This document shows positions 30,522 through 38,607 of a stretch of DNA of 64,000 nucleotides, piece by piece (within the stretch, counting starts at the first letter, position 1; each line of letters starts with the position of its first letter). The notes beneath the pieces are model-generated. The model made no database searches. It worked only from the letters and a program-made list of their open reading frames with translations, and was not told the DNA's origin. The position numbers and the translations under genes are program-made. The stretch comes from Archangium violaceum Cb vi76 (lineage in GTDB: Bacteria; Myxococcota; Myxococcia; Myxococcales; Myxococcaceae): positions 1-64,000 of the forward strand of contig NZ_JPMI01000232.1 in assembly GCF_000733295.1 (NCBI RefSeq), read 5' to 3'.

Positions 30522-31577
30522 TCAGCCCTTCGTCTGCTGGGCGCGCCGGGAGAAGCGCAGCACGGCGCGGAAGATGGACTCCACGCCCTCCGGGTCCAGC
30601 CCCAGCTCGGTGGCCCAGGCCCGGCGCGTGGCGATCATCTCGTCCTCCCGGGCCGGATCCGGCACCGGCTGGCCCGCCTCGGCCTTGGTGCGAATCGCCC
30701 GCCGGGCCAGCTCCGCCCGCCGGGCCAGCAGCTCCACCAGCTCGCGGTCCAACTGGTCGATGTGCTCGCGGGTCTCCTTCAGCTCCGGGAGGCCCGTCTC
30801 GAGCGCCGGCAGCTCCATGCGCGGCGTGTCCGGCGTGTCGGCCTCGGGCGGAATCGCCTCCAGCTCCTGGTGGATGGCCCCGAGCGCTTGCAGCAGGTGC
30901 CCGCGCGCCTCGTGCGCGAAGGGGTTCTCGTGCTGGATGGCGGAGAAGAGGTGCCCGGCGTCCGAGCGGACGAGCTCGATGGTGCGCGACAACGCCTTGA
31001 AGCTCGCGGGCGCGAAGGGCACGTCCACCCCCGAGCCCGCATCCACCATCCCCTTGGCCACGAAGAAGGTGAGCGCGTGCGTGTGCGCCATGATCCGGTC
31101 ATGGCCCTCGGGCGTCTGCTCGATGACCTCGCAGCCCAGCCGCTCGAAGAAGCTCCGGGCCCGGCGGGCCGCGTCCGGGTGGAGCGGGTTGGGCGAGACG
31201 ACCACGCGCAACGGGCGCTCGGCCATGGCGAGGCTGAGGGGCCCGAAGAGCGGATGGGTTCCCACCCACGGTACCTTCGTACCGAGCACCTCGTTCATCG
31301 CCTGCACGGGCTTCACCTTGACGCTGCCCACGTCGAGCACCAGTTGCTCCGGCGTCAGGTGGGGACGCAGCGTTTCGAGCACCTCGCACATCCGCGGCAC
31401 CGGCACGGCCACCACCACCTGCTCGGCCCACGAGAGCAGCTCCGGGATGGAGCCGGCGCGGTGGGGCTCGGGGATGTCCGCCACGGTGTCCCACGCCCGG
31501 TAGGCGATGCCCGCCGCGTCCAACAGTGAGCCCAGCGCGCGGCCAAAGCGGCCATATCCGATGATGGCGACCGTCAT
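30522..31577 (-). CDS. tyrA: Prephenate dehydrogenase with C-terminal chorismate mutase
   Basis: A bifunctional tyrosine-pathway enzyme of 351 residues. The N-terminal dehydrogenase has the nucleotide loop GYGRFGRALGSLLD, the family motif VGSVKVKPVQAM, VGTHPLFGP and the catalytic His region HDRIMAHTHALTFF. The C-terminal 85 residues form an AroQ-type chorismate mutase: ETREHIDQLDRELVELLARR, a Lys in RTKAEAG, and DPAREDEMI. In E. coli TyrA the mutase is at the N-terminus, so the order is reversed here. Start ATG at 31577; stop abuts the convergent lipoprotein gene. Feedback control by tyrosine cannot be inferred. Confidence 0.9.
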   Translation of the reverse strand: MTVAIIGYGRFGRALGSLLDAAGIAYRAWDTVADIPEPHRAGSIPELLSWAEQVVVAVPVPRMCEVLETLRPHLTPEQLVLDVGSVKVKPVQAMNEVLGTKVPWVGTHPLFGPLSLAMAERPLRVVVSPNPLHPDAARRARSFFERLGCEVIEQTPEGHDRIMAHTHALTFFVAKGMVDAGSGVDVPFAPASFKALSRTIELVRSDAGHLFSAIQHENPFAHEARGHLLQALGAIHQELEAIPPEADTPDTPRMELPALETGLPELKETREHIDQLDRELVELLARRAELARRAIRTKAEAGQPVPDPAREDEMIATRRAWATELGLDPEGVESIFRAVLRFSRRAQQTKG

Positions 31578-31666
31578 GCCGCCAACTCTACATGACGGGG
31601 GCCATGGCCGTGTTCCCCCGCTCGGGCGCACAGTGGCTTCCCGCGCAGTGCCCCGAGGGAATCGAC

Positions 31667-32110
31667 GTGTCCGAAGCGAAGAAGAACGTGGAGCGGACCC
31701 GGCTCCTCTTCGAGGAGATGGCCCGGACTGGTAGCAACCAGCCCCTCCTCGAGGCCATGGCTGACGAGGCCGTCTACAAGCTGTCCCTCCCCAAGGGCAC
31801 TCCCCTCAGTGGGGAGTTCCGCGGCCGGGAGGCCATCCTCGAGTACTTCGAGCGGCTCGAGCAGGTGCTCGAGGTCCTGGAGGTGAAGACCTGGGACTTC
31901 GTCGGCAATGGCGACCAGGTCATCGTTCTGGGTGACGAGCAGTTCGTCGTGAAGAAGACCGGGCGCACCTGCTACAGCGAGTTCGCCTTCGTCCTCGAAT
32001 TCAGCGGCGGGAAGATCGTCCGCGCGCTCGTCATCGAGGACCTGTCCGGTGTCGTCGAGGCCTTCGCTCCCGCGAGTACACGGGCGGCTTCGCGGGCCTC
32101 CGGGACTTGA
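31667..32110 (+). CDS. SnoaL-like (NTF2 fold) protein
   Basis: A soluble 147-residue protein with the cone-shaped NTF2/SnoaL pattern: an N-terminal helix (NVERTRLLFEEMARTGSNQP), ADEAVYKLSLPKGTPLSGEFRG, REAILEYFERLEQVLEV and four C-terminal strands ending in IVRALVIEDLSGV. Members bind or convert small hydrophobic compounds; ligand unknown. A GTG start at 31667 with GAGGGA upstream is preferred over the ATG at 31592, which lies close to the divergent tyrA start. It ends 4 bp from the convergent rlhA-like gene. Confidence 0.78.
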   Translation: MSEAKKNVERTRLLFEEMARTGSNQPLLEAMADEAVYKLSLPKGTPLSGEFRGREAILEYFERLEQVLEVLEVKTWDFVGNGDQVIVLGDEQFVVKKTGRTCYSEFAFVLEFSGGKIVRALVIEDLSGVVEAFAPASTRAASRASGT

Positions 32111-32113
32111 GGC

Positions 32114-34705
32114 TCAGCTCAGGACCTTCATCGTGCCTCTCGTGACTCCGAATTGCTCGTGCACCGCCGTGCGGCGTACGGCCTCGGCCGGGGAGATTCT
32201 TCCCGCCAGCAACTCCTGGTAGGCCGCCAGCACCCGTGCCGCCTCCTCCTGGGACTCGCGCACGAACTCCACCCGGAAACGGCGTACCCCTCGCTCCAGC
32301 AGCTTCGGCACCAGCGAGGCCGCGCTCTGCGCCTGCGCGTTGAACACCGTGTTCCGGCACCCCACGTCCACGATGACCGGGTGCTCCAGGCCAATGCGGT
32401 CCCGCAGGGAGATTCGATGCTTCTCACACGGCCGGCCGCAGCTCTTGAAGTCGCGCCCGTTGGACAGGGTGTGCGAGTAGACGCAGTGCTCCGTGTGGAA
32501 CGTGGCGATGTGGTGGTGCAGCGCCACCGCGAAGCGGTCCGCCGGCGTGTGGTCGAGCAGCGAGAAGAGCTGCGTCTCGTCCAGGTCGTGCGAGAAGGTG
32601 AGCGTGTCCAGCCCCAGCCCCAGCAGGTGCGCCGCCGTCAGCGAGTTGGTCACGTTGAGTGAGAAGTCCCCATGCAATACCGGGCGCGGCTGGCCCGCCG
32701 GCCGCTCCAGGAAGTGCATCATCGCTCCCCAGTGGCGCACCAGCACCGCGTCGGGACGCAGCTTGTCGATGCGCGCGTCGTAGCCCTCCTCGCCCGGCTT
32801 CTGCACGCGCACCGTGGCGATCGTCACCCGCAGCCCGGCGGCCCTCGCCCGCTCCACCGCGCGCTGCAGGCCCACCATCTCCATCCAGTCCAGCTCCACC
32901 TCGCGAATGCCGGCGGCCAGGACGGCTTCCAACTGCGCGTCGTCGCGGCACAGCGGCAACAGGCGCGGCGCCTCCTCGGCCGCGACTTCGGGCACGCGCG
33001 CCAGCAGCGAGGCCCGCACCTGCTCCAGCACCGTCGTCTCCACCACCGTGCGCTCGTGGCCCCGCTCCACCGCCGCGGTGAGCTCGGCCACCAGGTCCCT
33101 GCGCAGCGCCTTGAGCTCCGACACGGGCAGGTGCAGGCCCGGCGACAGCTCCGCGCAGTCCAGCTTCTCCAGCGTGAAGGGCGTACCTCCAAAGGCGCCC
33201 AGCTTGTCCTTCAACAGCTCCTCGTCCAGGCCCTTGCCCCGGGACGCGGTGAGCGGCGTCGGGCTCGCGGCCGCGCTCTCGTGTCCCCAGGCGCTCGCAT
33301 GCAGGCGCAGCGGGGCTCCCTCGGCACCCGAGACCTTCAGGGTGAGCGGGATGCGGCCCTCGGGCTCGCCATGGGAGAGCTGGCCCTCGGTGCGGCGGAC
33401 GAGGGACGGGTCGCTGTTGAGCCACACGCGCTGCCCCGGCGCCACCCGCCCGAGGTCCGGACCCGGGTGGCCGAAGCCCAGCACCCAGCCCTGGCCCTTG
33501 CGGTCCACGCGGAAGATGGGGCCACCCGGCTCGTGCTTGTCCTCGGGAGCGTTCGCATCGAAGACGACGCCCATGCCCGGGCGCGGGTCCACCTGGGCCG
33601 GCGTGGGCTCACCACCGGGGAGGGGAGAGGAGATGGCCCCGTTGGGCGCCTCGGGGCGCTGCTCGCCCAGGCCCAGCGCTCCGGTCCACGGGCGCTCGTC
33701 GGGAGTGACGAAGACCTCCTTGCCGGACACGGAGCGCACGCGGCCGAGGTACAGGCCCCGGTGCTTGGGGAAGCGGCCCTCGACGAGCGTCTGGTGGTCC
33801 GAGCCCCCGAGAAAGCCATTGGAGAAGCCCCGGCTGTACGTGAGGGACATGTCGGCCAGGTCCTTCTCGAGCTGGCGCTCATCCGGCTTGCCGGCGATGA
33901 CTCCGTCCACCCACCGCCGGTAGCCCTGCACGGTGGTCGTCACGTACTGCGGGCCCTTGAGGCGGCCCTCGATCTTCAGGCTGTGCACGCCGATGTCCAC
34001 CAGGTCGGGCACGGCCCGCACGCCCGCGAGATCCTTGGGGCTGAGCAGGTAGCGCACGTCGCCGAGGTCCCGCGTCTGGTTGTCCACCACCAGGTCATAG
34101 GGGAGGCGGCAGGACTGGGCACACTGGCCGCGGTTGGCCGAGCGCCCGCCCCAGGCCTCGCTGGTGAGGCACTGGCCGCTCCAGGACATGCACAGCGCGC
34201 CGTGGATGAAGACCTCCAGCTCCATGTCCGTCTGGCTGGCCAGGCGGCGGATTTCGGTGGTGGAGAGCTCGCGGGGCACGACGACGCGGGTGACGCCCAG
34301 GCCCCGGGCGAAGCGGATGCCCTCGGCGCTGGAGACCGTCATCTGCGTGGAGGCGTGCAGCTCCAACTGGGGGCAGATGGCGCGCGCCAGCAGGGCGATG
34401 GCCGGATCCTGGATGATGAGGGCGTCCACACCGGACTCGGCCACGCGGCGCAGGATGCGCTCCACCACGGGCAGCTCGGGCTCGAAGACGAGCGTGTTGA
34501 GCGTCACGTAGGCGCGGGCCCCGGCGCGGTGGACGAGCACCATCGTCTCGGGCAGCCGCTCGAGCGAGAAGTTGTCGGCGCGGGCGCGGGCGTTGAAGCC
34601 CTCGTCCAACCCGAAGTAGACGGCATCCGCGCCGCTGGCGAGCGCCGCGCGCAGTGAATCGAGGTCTCCCGCGGGTGCGAGGATTTCAGGACGTCGGGAA
34701 GGCAT
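32114..34705 (-). CDS. rlhA: U32 family protein, RlhA-like rRNA hydroxylase
   Basis: An 863-residue protein of the peptidase U32 family. The N-terminal TIM-barrel starts EILAPAGDLDSLRAALASG, and the iron-sulphur/Cys signature GRSANRGQCAQSCRLPYDL (about residues 185-203) is the one seen in RlhA, which hydroxylates C2501 of 23S rRNA using prephenate-derived chemistry in E. coli. A DUF3656 (collagenase) domain occupies the middle and a second barrel with CVYSHTLSNGRDFKSCGRPC (about 738-757) the end. E. coli RlhA has about 650 residues, so this is a longer version. A neighbouring tyrA suggests, weakly, the prephenate link. GGAGG precedes the ATG at 34705. Confidence 0.85.
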   Translation of the reverse strand: MPSRRPEILAPAGDLDSLRAALASGADAVYFGLDEGFNARARADNFSLERLPETMVLVHRAGARAYVTLNTLVFEPELPVVERILRRVAESGVDALIIQDPAIALLARAICPQLELHASTQMTVSSAEGIRFARGLGVTRVVVPRELSTTEIRRLASQTDMELEVFIHGALCMSWSGQCLTSEAWGGRSANRGQCAQSCRLPYDLVVDNQTRDLGDVRYLLSPKDLAGVRAVPDLVDIGVHSLKIEGRLKGPQYVTTTVQGYRRWVDGVIAGKPDERQLEKDLADMSLTYSRGFSNGFLGGSDHQTLVEGRFPKHRGLYLGRVRSVSGKEVFVTPDERPWTGALGLGEQRPEAPNGAISSPLPGGEPTPAQVDPRPGMGVVFDANAPEDKHEPGGPIFRVDRKGQGWVLGFGHPGPDLGRVAPGQRVWLNSDPSLVRRTEGQLSHGEPEGRIPLTLKVSGAEGAPLRLHASAWGHESAAASPTPLTASRGKGLDEELLKDKLGAFGGTPFTLEKLDCAELSPGLHLPVSELKALRRDLVAELTAAVERGHERTVVETTVLEQVRASLLARVPEVAAEEAPRLLPLCRDDAQLEAVLAAGIREVELDWMEMVGLQRAVERARAAGLRVTIATVRVQKPGEEGYDARIDKLRPDAVLVRHWGAMMHFLERPAGQPRPVLHGDFSLNVTNSLTAAHLLGLGLDTLTFSHDLDETQLFSLLDHTPADRFAVALHHHIATFHTEHCVYSHTLSNGRDFKSCGRPCEKHRISLRDRIGLEHPVIVDVGCRNTVFNAQAQSAASLVPKLLERGVRRFRVEFVRESQEEAARVLAAYQELLAGRISPAEAVRRTAVHEQFGVTRGTMKVLS

Positions 34706-34823
34706 GCTGCCTCCATAACACGTGGTCCGTGTTCCGGTGCCCGCCCGGAGCTCTCCCCCGCCCAGCCCCCGGGCGGGTGAGGGGCGCACGCGGAGCCTCC
34801 GTTGGAATAAAGGACGTTTCCCC

Positions 34824-36377
34824 ATGCACAAGAGCCTTGCCGCGGGCCTGCTGCTCGCGATTCTCACCCTCTCGACGGGCTGTCTGGGACCCCGGCTCGC
34901 GCGGTGCCCCGCGGAGGGGGGCAGCCCCTGGCGCGCGCTGGAGAGCGAGCACTTCACCCTGAGGACCGACCTTTCCTCCCAGGAGGCCCACGAGGCCATC
35001 GTCTGGCTGGAGCGGCTGCGCGCCGCCCTGCTCGCCGCCGCGTGGCCCGAGGCCCACGACCGGCCCATGGAGAAGGTCACCGTCTACGTCCTCGGCAAGA
35101 GCCGGGACTTCGAGAACCTCTTCCCCTCCCGTCTCGATGGGCTCTTCTCCCGGAACGGTGGAGAGCTCTCCATCTTCCTCCATGGCTCGCCCGCCACGTG
35201 GCGGGCCCGCGGCGATGAGGGTTCCCTCTCCACGGTGAAGCACGAGCTCGCCCATTACCTGAATGCCTACTTCCTGCTCCGCCAGCCGCGCTGGCTGAGC
35301 GAGGGCCTGGCCGGGTTCCTCCAGACGCTGGAACTGTCGGAGGACGGGAAGACGGCCACGGTGGGCAAGCCCTACCCGGAGGCCGCGGTATGGATGGACT
35401 ACCAGTTGCAACTCGTGCGCAACCGCCAGGTGCTCTCCTGGTCCGCCTGGAGCGTGTTCAACTGGGACTCGCGGAAGGTGGACTCGTACACTCCCAGCCA
35501 GCTCTACGGCTACTACGCGACGAGCTGGCTGTTCGTGCACTGGCTCTCCAATACCCGCCCGGAGGGCTTCGCGAAGTACCAGGCCCGTCTGGCGAAGGGG
35601 ACGGACCCCCGGCAGTCCTTCTCGGAGGCGTTCCCCGACCTGCGCGGCGCCGACCTCGACAGCATGCTGCTGCCGTACCTGCTCCGGGGCTCCTTCAAGG
35701 AGCGCACCGTGCAGGTGCCCTCCGTGACGACGAGCGCCACCGAGCGCCCCTTGGACGAAGCCGAGGTCCATGCCGTCCGGGCGTGGCTGGCGCTGACGGC
35801 GTCCTATCTGTCCAAGGAGGGGTCGAAGGAGCGGCTGGACCTGGCGCGCACCGAGTTGGCCGAGGCGTTCCGGCTGGAGCCGGCGAACCTCTCCGCCATC
35901 TGGCTGAAGTTGGGCATGGGCGACGTGCCCGAGGCACAGCGGTTGCCGCTCCTCCGAGCGGCGGTGGCGGCGCACCCCGAGGATGGCCGCGCCTGGAGGT
36001 TGCTGGGCGCGGTGCTGGGGGCGGATGCGTCCACGCTGGCGGAGCGGGAGGCCGCGTACGCGAAGGCCGTCGCGCTCTCTCCGAATGACGCGAGCCCCGC
36101 GAATGAACTGGCCTGGGTGTACGTCCTCCAGGGGCGCTACGCGGAAGCGCTCCCACTGGCGACGCGCGCCGTCGAGCTGGCACCCTGGGATCCCTCCATC
36201 CTGGACACCTACGCCATGACGGTCGCGGGGCTCGGCCGTTGCGAGGAGGCCATCCTGACCGAGCAGCGGGCCCTCGACGTGTTGCAGGACTCCCGGGACC
36301 CGAAGCTGGTGAAGCTGTTCCGCGAGCGGCTCGCGGCCTTCACGCCTACGTCCTGTGTCCCCAAGCTCACGCCGTGA
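34824..36377 (+). CDS. Zincin lipoprotein with TPR repeats
   Basis: A 517-residue lipoprotein: signal peptide with lipobox LSTGC (Cys about 20), an N-terminal gluzincin domain with HELAHYLNAYF (HExxH near residue 140) and the distal Glu in WLSEGLAGFLQ, and C-terminal TPRs (about 390-490: ADASTLAEREAAYAKAVALS, LAWVYVLQGRYAEALPLATR). The layout matches DUF1570-like putative metallopeptidases of the envelope. Both metal-ligand histidines and the Glu base are intact, so it could be active. ATG at 34824, with AAAGGA upstream; divergent from the rlhA-like gene. Confidence 0.83.
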   Translation: MHKSLAAGLLLAILTLSTGCLGPRLARCPAEGGSPWRALESEHFTLRTDLSSQEAHEAIVWLERLRAALLAAAWPEAHDRPMEKVTVYVLGKSRDFENLFPSRLDGLFSRNGGELSIFLHGSPATWRARGDEGSLSTVKHELAHYLNAYFLLRQPRWLSEGLAGFLQTLELSEDGKTATVGKPYPEAAVWMDYQLQLVRNRQVLSWSAWSVFNWDSRKVDSYTPSQLYGYYATSWLFVHWLSNTRPEGFAKYQARLAKGTDPRQSFSEAFPDLRGADLDSMLLPYLLRGSFKERTVQVPSVTTSATERPLDEAEVHAVRAWLALTASYLSKEGSKERLDLARTELAEAFRLEPANLSAIWLKLGMGDVPEAQRLPLLRAAVAAHPEDGRAWRLLGAVLGADASTLAEREAAYAKAVALSPNDASPANELAWVYVLQGRYAEALPLATRAVELAPWDPSILDTYAMTVAGLGRCEEAILTEQRALDVLQDSRDPKLVKLFRERLAAFTPTSCVPKLTP

Positions 36378-36383
36378 GGCGGC

Positions 36384-37613
36384 TCAGCGAGGGCCGCTGG
36401 CACGAGCCTCGTGCCCTCCCGCCACGTAGTGCTCGCGGATGAAGGCGTCCAGCAGGTCGAAGGCGGTGGCGAGGATGTCCTCCGGCGGGAGGAACACCAC
36501 CCGGAAGTGCTGGGTGCCCGCCTTCTGCCCGAAGCCGCTGCCGTGGACGAAGAGCACGCCCGTCTCGCGCAGCAGCGACAGCACGAACTGCTCGTCGTCC
36601 GTCACGCCGGGCAGTTGGAGGCGGACCATCGCGTAGAAGGCGGAGTCGGGCTCCACCATGGACAGGCCGGGAATGGCGTTGATGCGGCGGACGGTGAGGT
36701 CGCGCCGTGAGCGCATCCGCTTCATCATCTCCGGGATGTGGTCCTGCGGCCCCTCCAGCGCGGGCTGGATGGTGTACTGCTGCGGACTGGGCGCGCACAG
36801 CCGGGCATCCGCCAGCCGCATCACCGCGCTCTTGAGCGCCGGCATGAGGTGCGAGTTGCAGAAGACGAGCCACCCCATGCGCCAGCCACAAGCGAGGTAC
36901 GCCTTGGACATGCCATTGAAGGTGATGATGGGCACGTCCGTGGCCAGCGACGCGGTGGGCGTGTGGTCCTTGTCGTAGAGCAGCTTGTCGTAGATTTCGT
37001 CGGAGAGGATGACGAGCCCGCGCCGCCGGGCGATCTCCAGCAGCCCCTCGAGCACCTTGCGGTCGAGCACCGCGCCCGTGGGGTTGTTGGGGTTGCACAG
37101 CAGGAGCGCGCGGGTGCCGGGAGTGCACAGCGCGTCGATCTCCTCCAGGTCCAACGTCCAGCCGTGCTCCTCGTCCAGGGTGTAGGGCACGCCCTGGGCG
37201 CTCAGCTTGGCCATGAGGGCGTTGTAGAGCGGGTAACCGGGGCAGGGCAGCAGCACGCGCTCGCCGGGCTCCAGCAGGGCCGTGAGGGCCAGCTCGAGCG
37301 CCTCGCTGACGCCACTGGTGACCACCACGTCCGAGGGGTTGATGCCGGGGATGCCGGTGCGCGTGCACTCGCGGGCGATGGCCTCTCGCGCGGCGGGGAT
37401 GCCCGCCGAGGGCGCGTAGCCGTTGTGGCCGTCGCGCATCGCGCGGTGCACCGCCTCGATGAGGTGCGGCGGCGTCTGGAAGTCGAACTTCAGCGGGTCG
37501 CCGATGTTCAGGAAGAGGATGCGCTGGCCCTGGGCTTCCAGGCGGCTCGCCTCGGCCACGACGTTGCGGATGGCGTATCGGACGTTTTCGATGTGCCTGG
37601 CGGCGCGAATCAC
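36384..37613 (-). CDS. Class I/II aminotransferase, alanine transaminase-like
   Basis: A 409-residue PLP-dependent aminotransferase of fold type I. Key motifs: FLNIGDPLKFDFQTP, YAPSAGIPAAREAIA, NPNNPTGAVL, SDEIYDKLLYD (Asp-x-x-Tyr), the Schiff-base Lys in FNGMSKAYLACGWRMGW and the substrate Arg near QHFRVVFLPP. The wording is closest to AlaA/AlaT alanine-glutamate transaminases. The GTG at 37613 with GAGGA upstream gives the start; the frame to 37700 is not coding-like. The adjoining upstream DNA holds the putative enhancer and sigma-54 promoter directed the other way. Confidence 0.88.
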   Translation of the reverse strand: MIRAARHIENVRYAIRNVVAEASRLEAQGQRILFLNIGDPLKFDFQTPPHLIEAVHRAMRDGHNGYAPSAGIPAAREAIARECTRTGIPGINPSDVVVTSGVSEALELALTALLEPGERVLLPCPGYPLYNALMAKLSAQGVPYTLDEEHGWTLDLEEIDALCTPGTRALLLCNPNNPTGAVLDRKVLEGLLEIARRRGLVILSDEIYDKLLYDKDHTPTASLATDVPIITFNGMSKAYLACGWRMGWLVFCNSHLMPALKSAVMRLADARLCAPSPQQYTIQPALEGPQDHIPEMMKRMRSRRDLTVRRINAIPGLSMVEPDSAFYAMVRLQLPGVTDDEQFVLSLLRETGVLFVHGSGFGQKAGTQHFRVVFLPPEDILATAFDLLDAFIREHYVAGGHEARASGPR

Positions 37614-37713
37614 GGGAATCCTCGGCAAGGGTCGCTGTCTATGTAGCAACAGCCCTCGTCCCGCGGTGCTGGAGCTTCTCCCCGGTGCGGCGGACGACAC
37701 GGGAGAAGGCGGG

Positions 37714-37751
37714 TGTCCGGATTCAGGACAGCGGTGCCCGATTTTGGGACA
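37714..37751. promoter_or_regulatory. Tandem dyads, likely enhancer for sigma-54 activator
   Basis: Two imperfect copies of TGnCC-N7-GGACA: TGTCC at 37714-37718 with GGACA at 37726-37730, and TGCCC at 37735-37739 with GGACA at 37747-37751. They are spaced 21 bp (two helical turns), so both sites face the same side of the helix. They lie about 145-180 bp upstream of the sigma-54 promoter, a normal distance for an NtrC-type activator. The activator is unknown. Confidence 0.6.
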
Positions 37752-37895
37752 GTGGCGAATTTCGCCTATAAACCCCTGAAATATCGATGGATTCAGGCGA
37801 ATTTGTCACGACGCGTTACATTCCCCAGATGGGAAGTGGAGTCCTGACGCACCGGGTCGGTTTTGGACTCCTAGCAATATCGAGCGCTTGGCCGC

Positions 37896-37911
37896 TGGCA
37901 CGCTGAGTGCT
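37896..37911 (+). promoter_or_regulatory. Sigma-54 (-24/-12) promoter
   Basis: TGGCACGCTGAGTGCT matches the consensus TGGCAC-N5-TTGCW at all but one position, with the invariant GG and GC separated by exactly 10 bases. Transcription should start near 37922. No start codon follows; a terminator follows after about 100 bases. Confidence 0.75.
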
Positions 37912-37921
37912 TAAGAGAGGC

Positions 37922-38023
37922 CTACACCAAGGCGCGGGCCGTCAACTCCTCCTCCTCTGACGTCACGCGTGGTGAGCGGCGGATGAGCCTCCCCAGAGGG
38001 CTCCTCCGTCGCTGTTTTTTTTT
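37922..38023 (+). ncRNA. Candidate sigma-54-dependent small RNA
   Basis: About 100 bases between the predicted start of the sigma-54 promoter and the end of an intrinsic terminator. The RNA would begin with an unstructured pyrimidine-rich part (CUCCUCCUCCUC near 37947-37958), then a strong hairpin and U9. No open frame with ribosome-binding site fits inside. Size, promoter class and terminator are those of the Myxococcus developmental sRNA Pxr, but I do not know that sequence well enough to claim orthology. It could instead be an unknown sRNA or the leader of a lost operon. Confidence 0.65.
37975..38023 (+). terminator. Intrinsic terminator of candidate sRNA
   Basis: A 15-bp stem with a single mismatch (AGCGGCGGATGAGCC at 37975-37989 with GGCTCCTCCGTCGCT at 37999-38013) is followed by nine T at 38015-38023. 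This is the clearest rho-independent terminator in the window; the T-run direction shows that it serves rightward transcription. Confidence 0.85.
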
Positions 38024-38037
38024 GCGGGCCAGGCGGG

Positions 38038-38525
38038 TCAGGACTCGAAGAGTTCCTGCACGGACCGCACGGACACGGCCTTGCGGAGCCAGTGCTTGAG
38101 CTGCTTGAGCTCGGTGCAGACGGCGATGCGCTGGCGGGACTGCTCGTCCACCTGGAGGCCTCGGGCTTCAAGTACCTCCAACAAGGCGATCATCTCTCCC
38201 TCTTGGAGTCCTTCCTGGCGGCCCTCTTGGCGGCCTTCTTCACGTCCCTGCGCGAGGTACCGCCGGGCGAACTCGCTCTGGTACTCGTAGGTGCCACTGC
38301 TCATCAGTGCCTCCAGGGCGGTGCGTGCCGCGTCGTTCAACGAGTACATCACCAGGTCAAAATAGAAGCGTGCCCGCTCGTCATCAATCCCCACCAGACC
38401 GGGCAGTACCGCCTCGGCGATAGCCGCTCCCCGCTCGCCCTGTCCGTGTCCCGCAGCAACTCGGCCGCCAGGGCCGGGCGGTTGCGGAACAGCTCCAGAA
38501 GGGCCTCGTGACGGAGGGATGGCAT
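38038..38525 (-). pseudogene. Decayed Rpn-like (PD-(D/E)XK transposase-like) gene
   Basis: The N-terminus MPSLRHEALLELFRNRPALA and the start codon at 38525 are those of a family of nuclease-like proteins (Rpn/DUF4351-type, usually about 300 residues). The C-terminus (IDDERARFYFDLVMYSLNDA, EYQSEFARRYLAQGREEG, then Gly-Arg-Gln-Glu repeats) also matches but lies in a different frame. The central nuclease core of about 130 residues is absent, and the change of frame occurs around 38445. The simplest reading is an internal deletion with frameshift. The C-terminal part could still be translated from an internal start, but as an inactive fragment. Confidence 0.75.
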
Positions 38526-38607
38526 GCGACAGCCATGTGACTCCATGAGTCACATGACTGTCAATAGCCGGGTTGACTCAAGAAGTAGTCCCGAGGCGAC
38601 CTCCAGC

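Larger units (their letters stand above)
37614..38037. other. Regulatory region with candidate small RNA gene
   Basis: No protein gene is seen in these 424 bases. Reading rightward it holds two tandem dyads (37714-37751), a palindrome GGCGAA-T-TTCGCC (about 37754-37766), AT-richer DNA with repeated GCGAATTT, a sigma-54 promoter (37896-37911), and a terminator ending at 38023. The parts are annotated separately. Confidence 0.75.
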
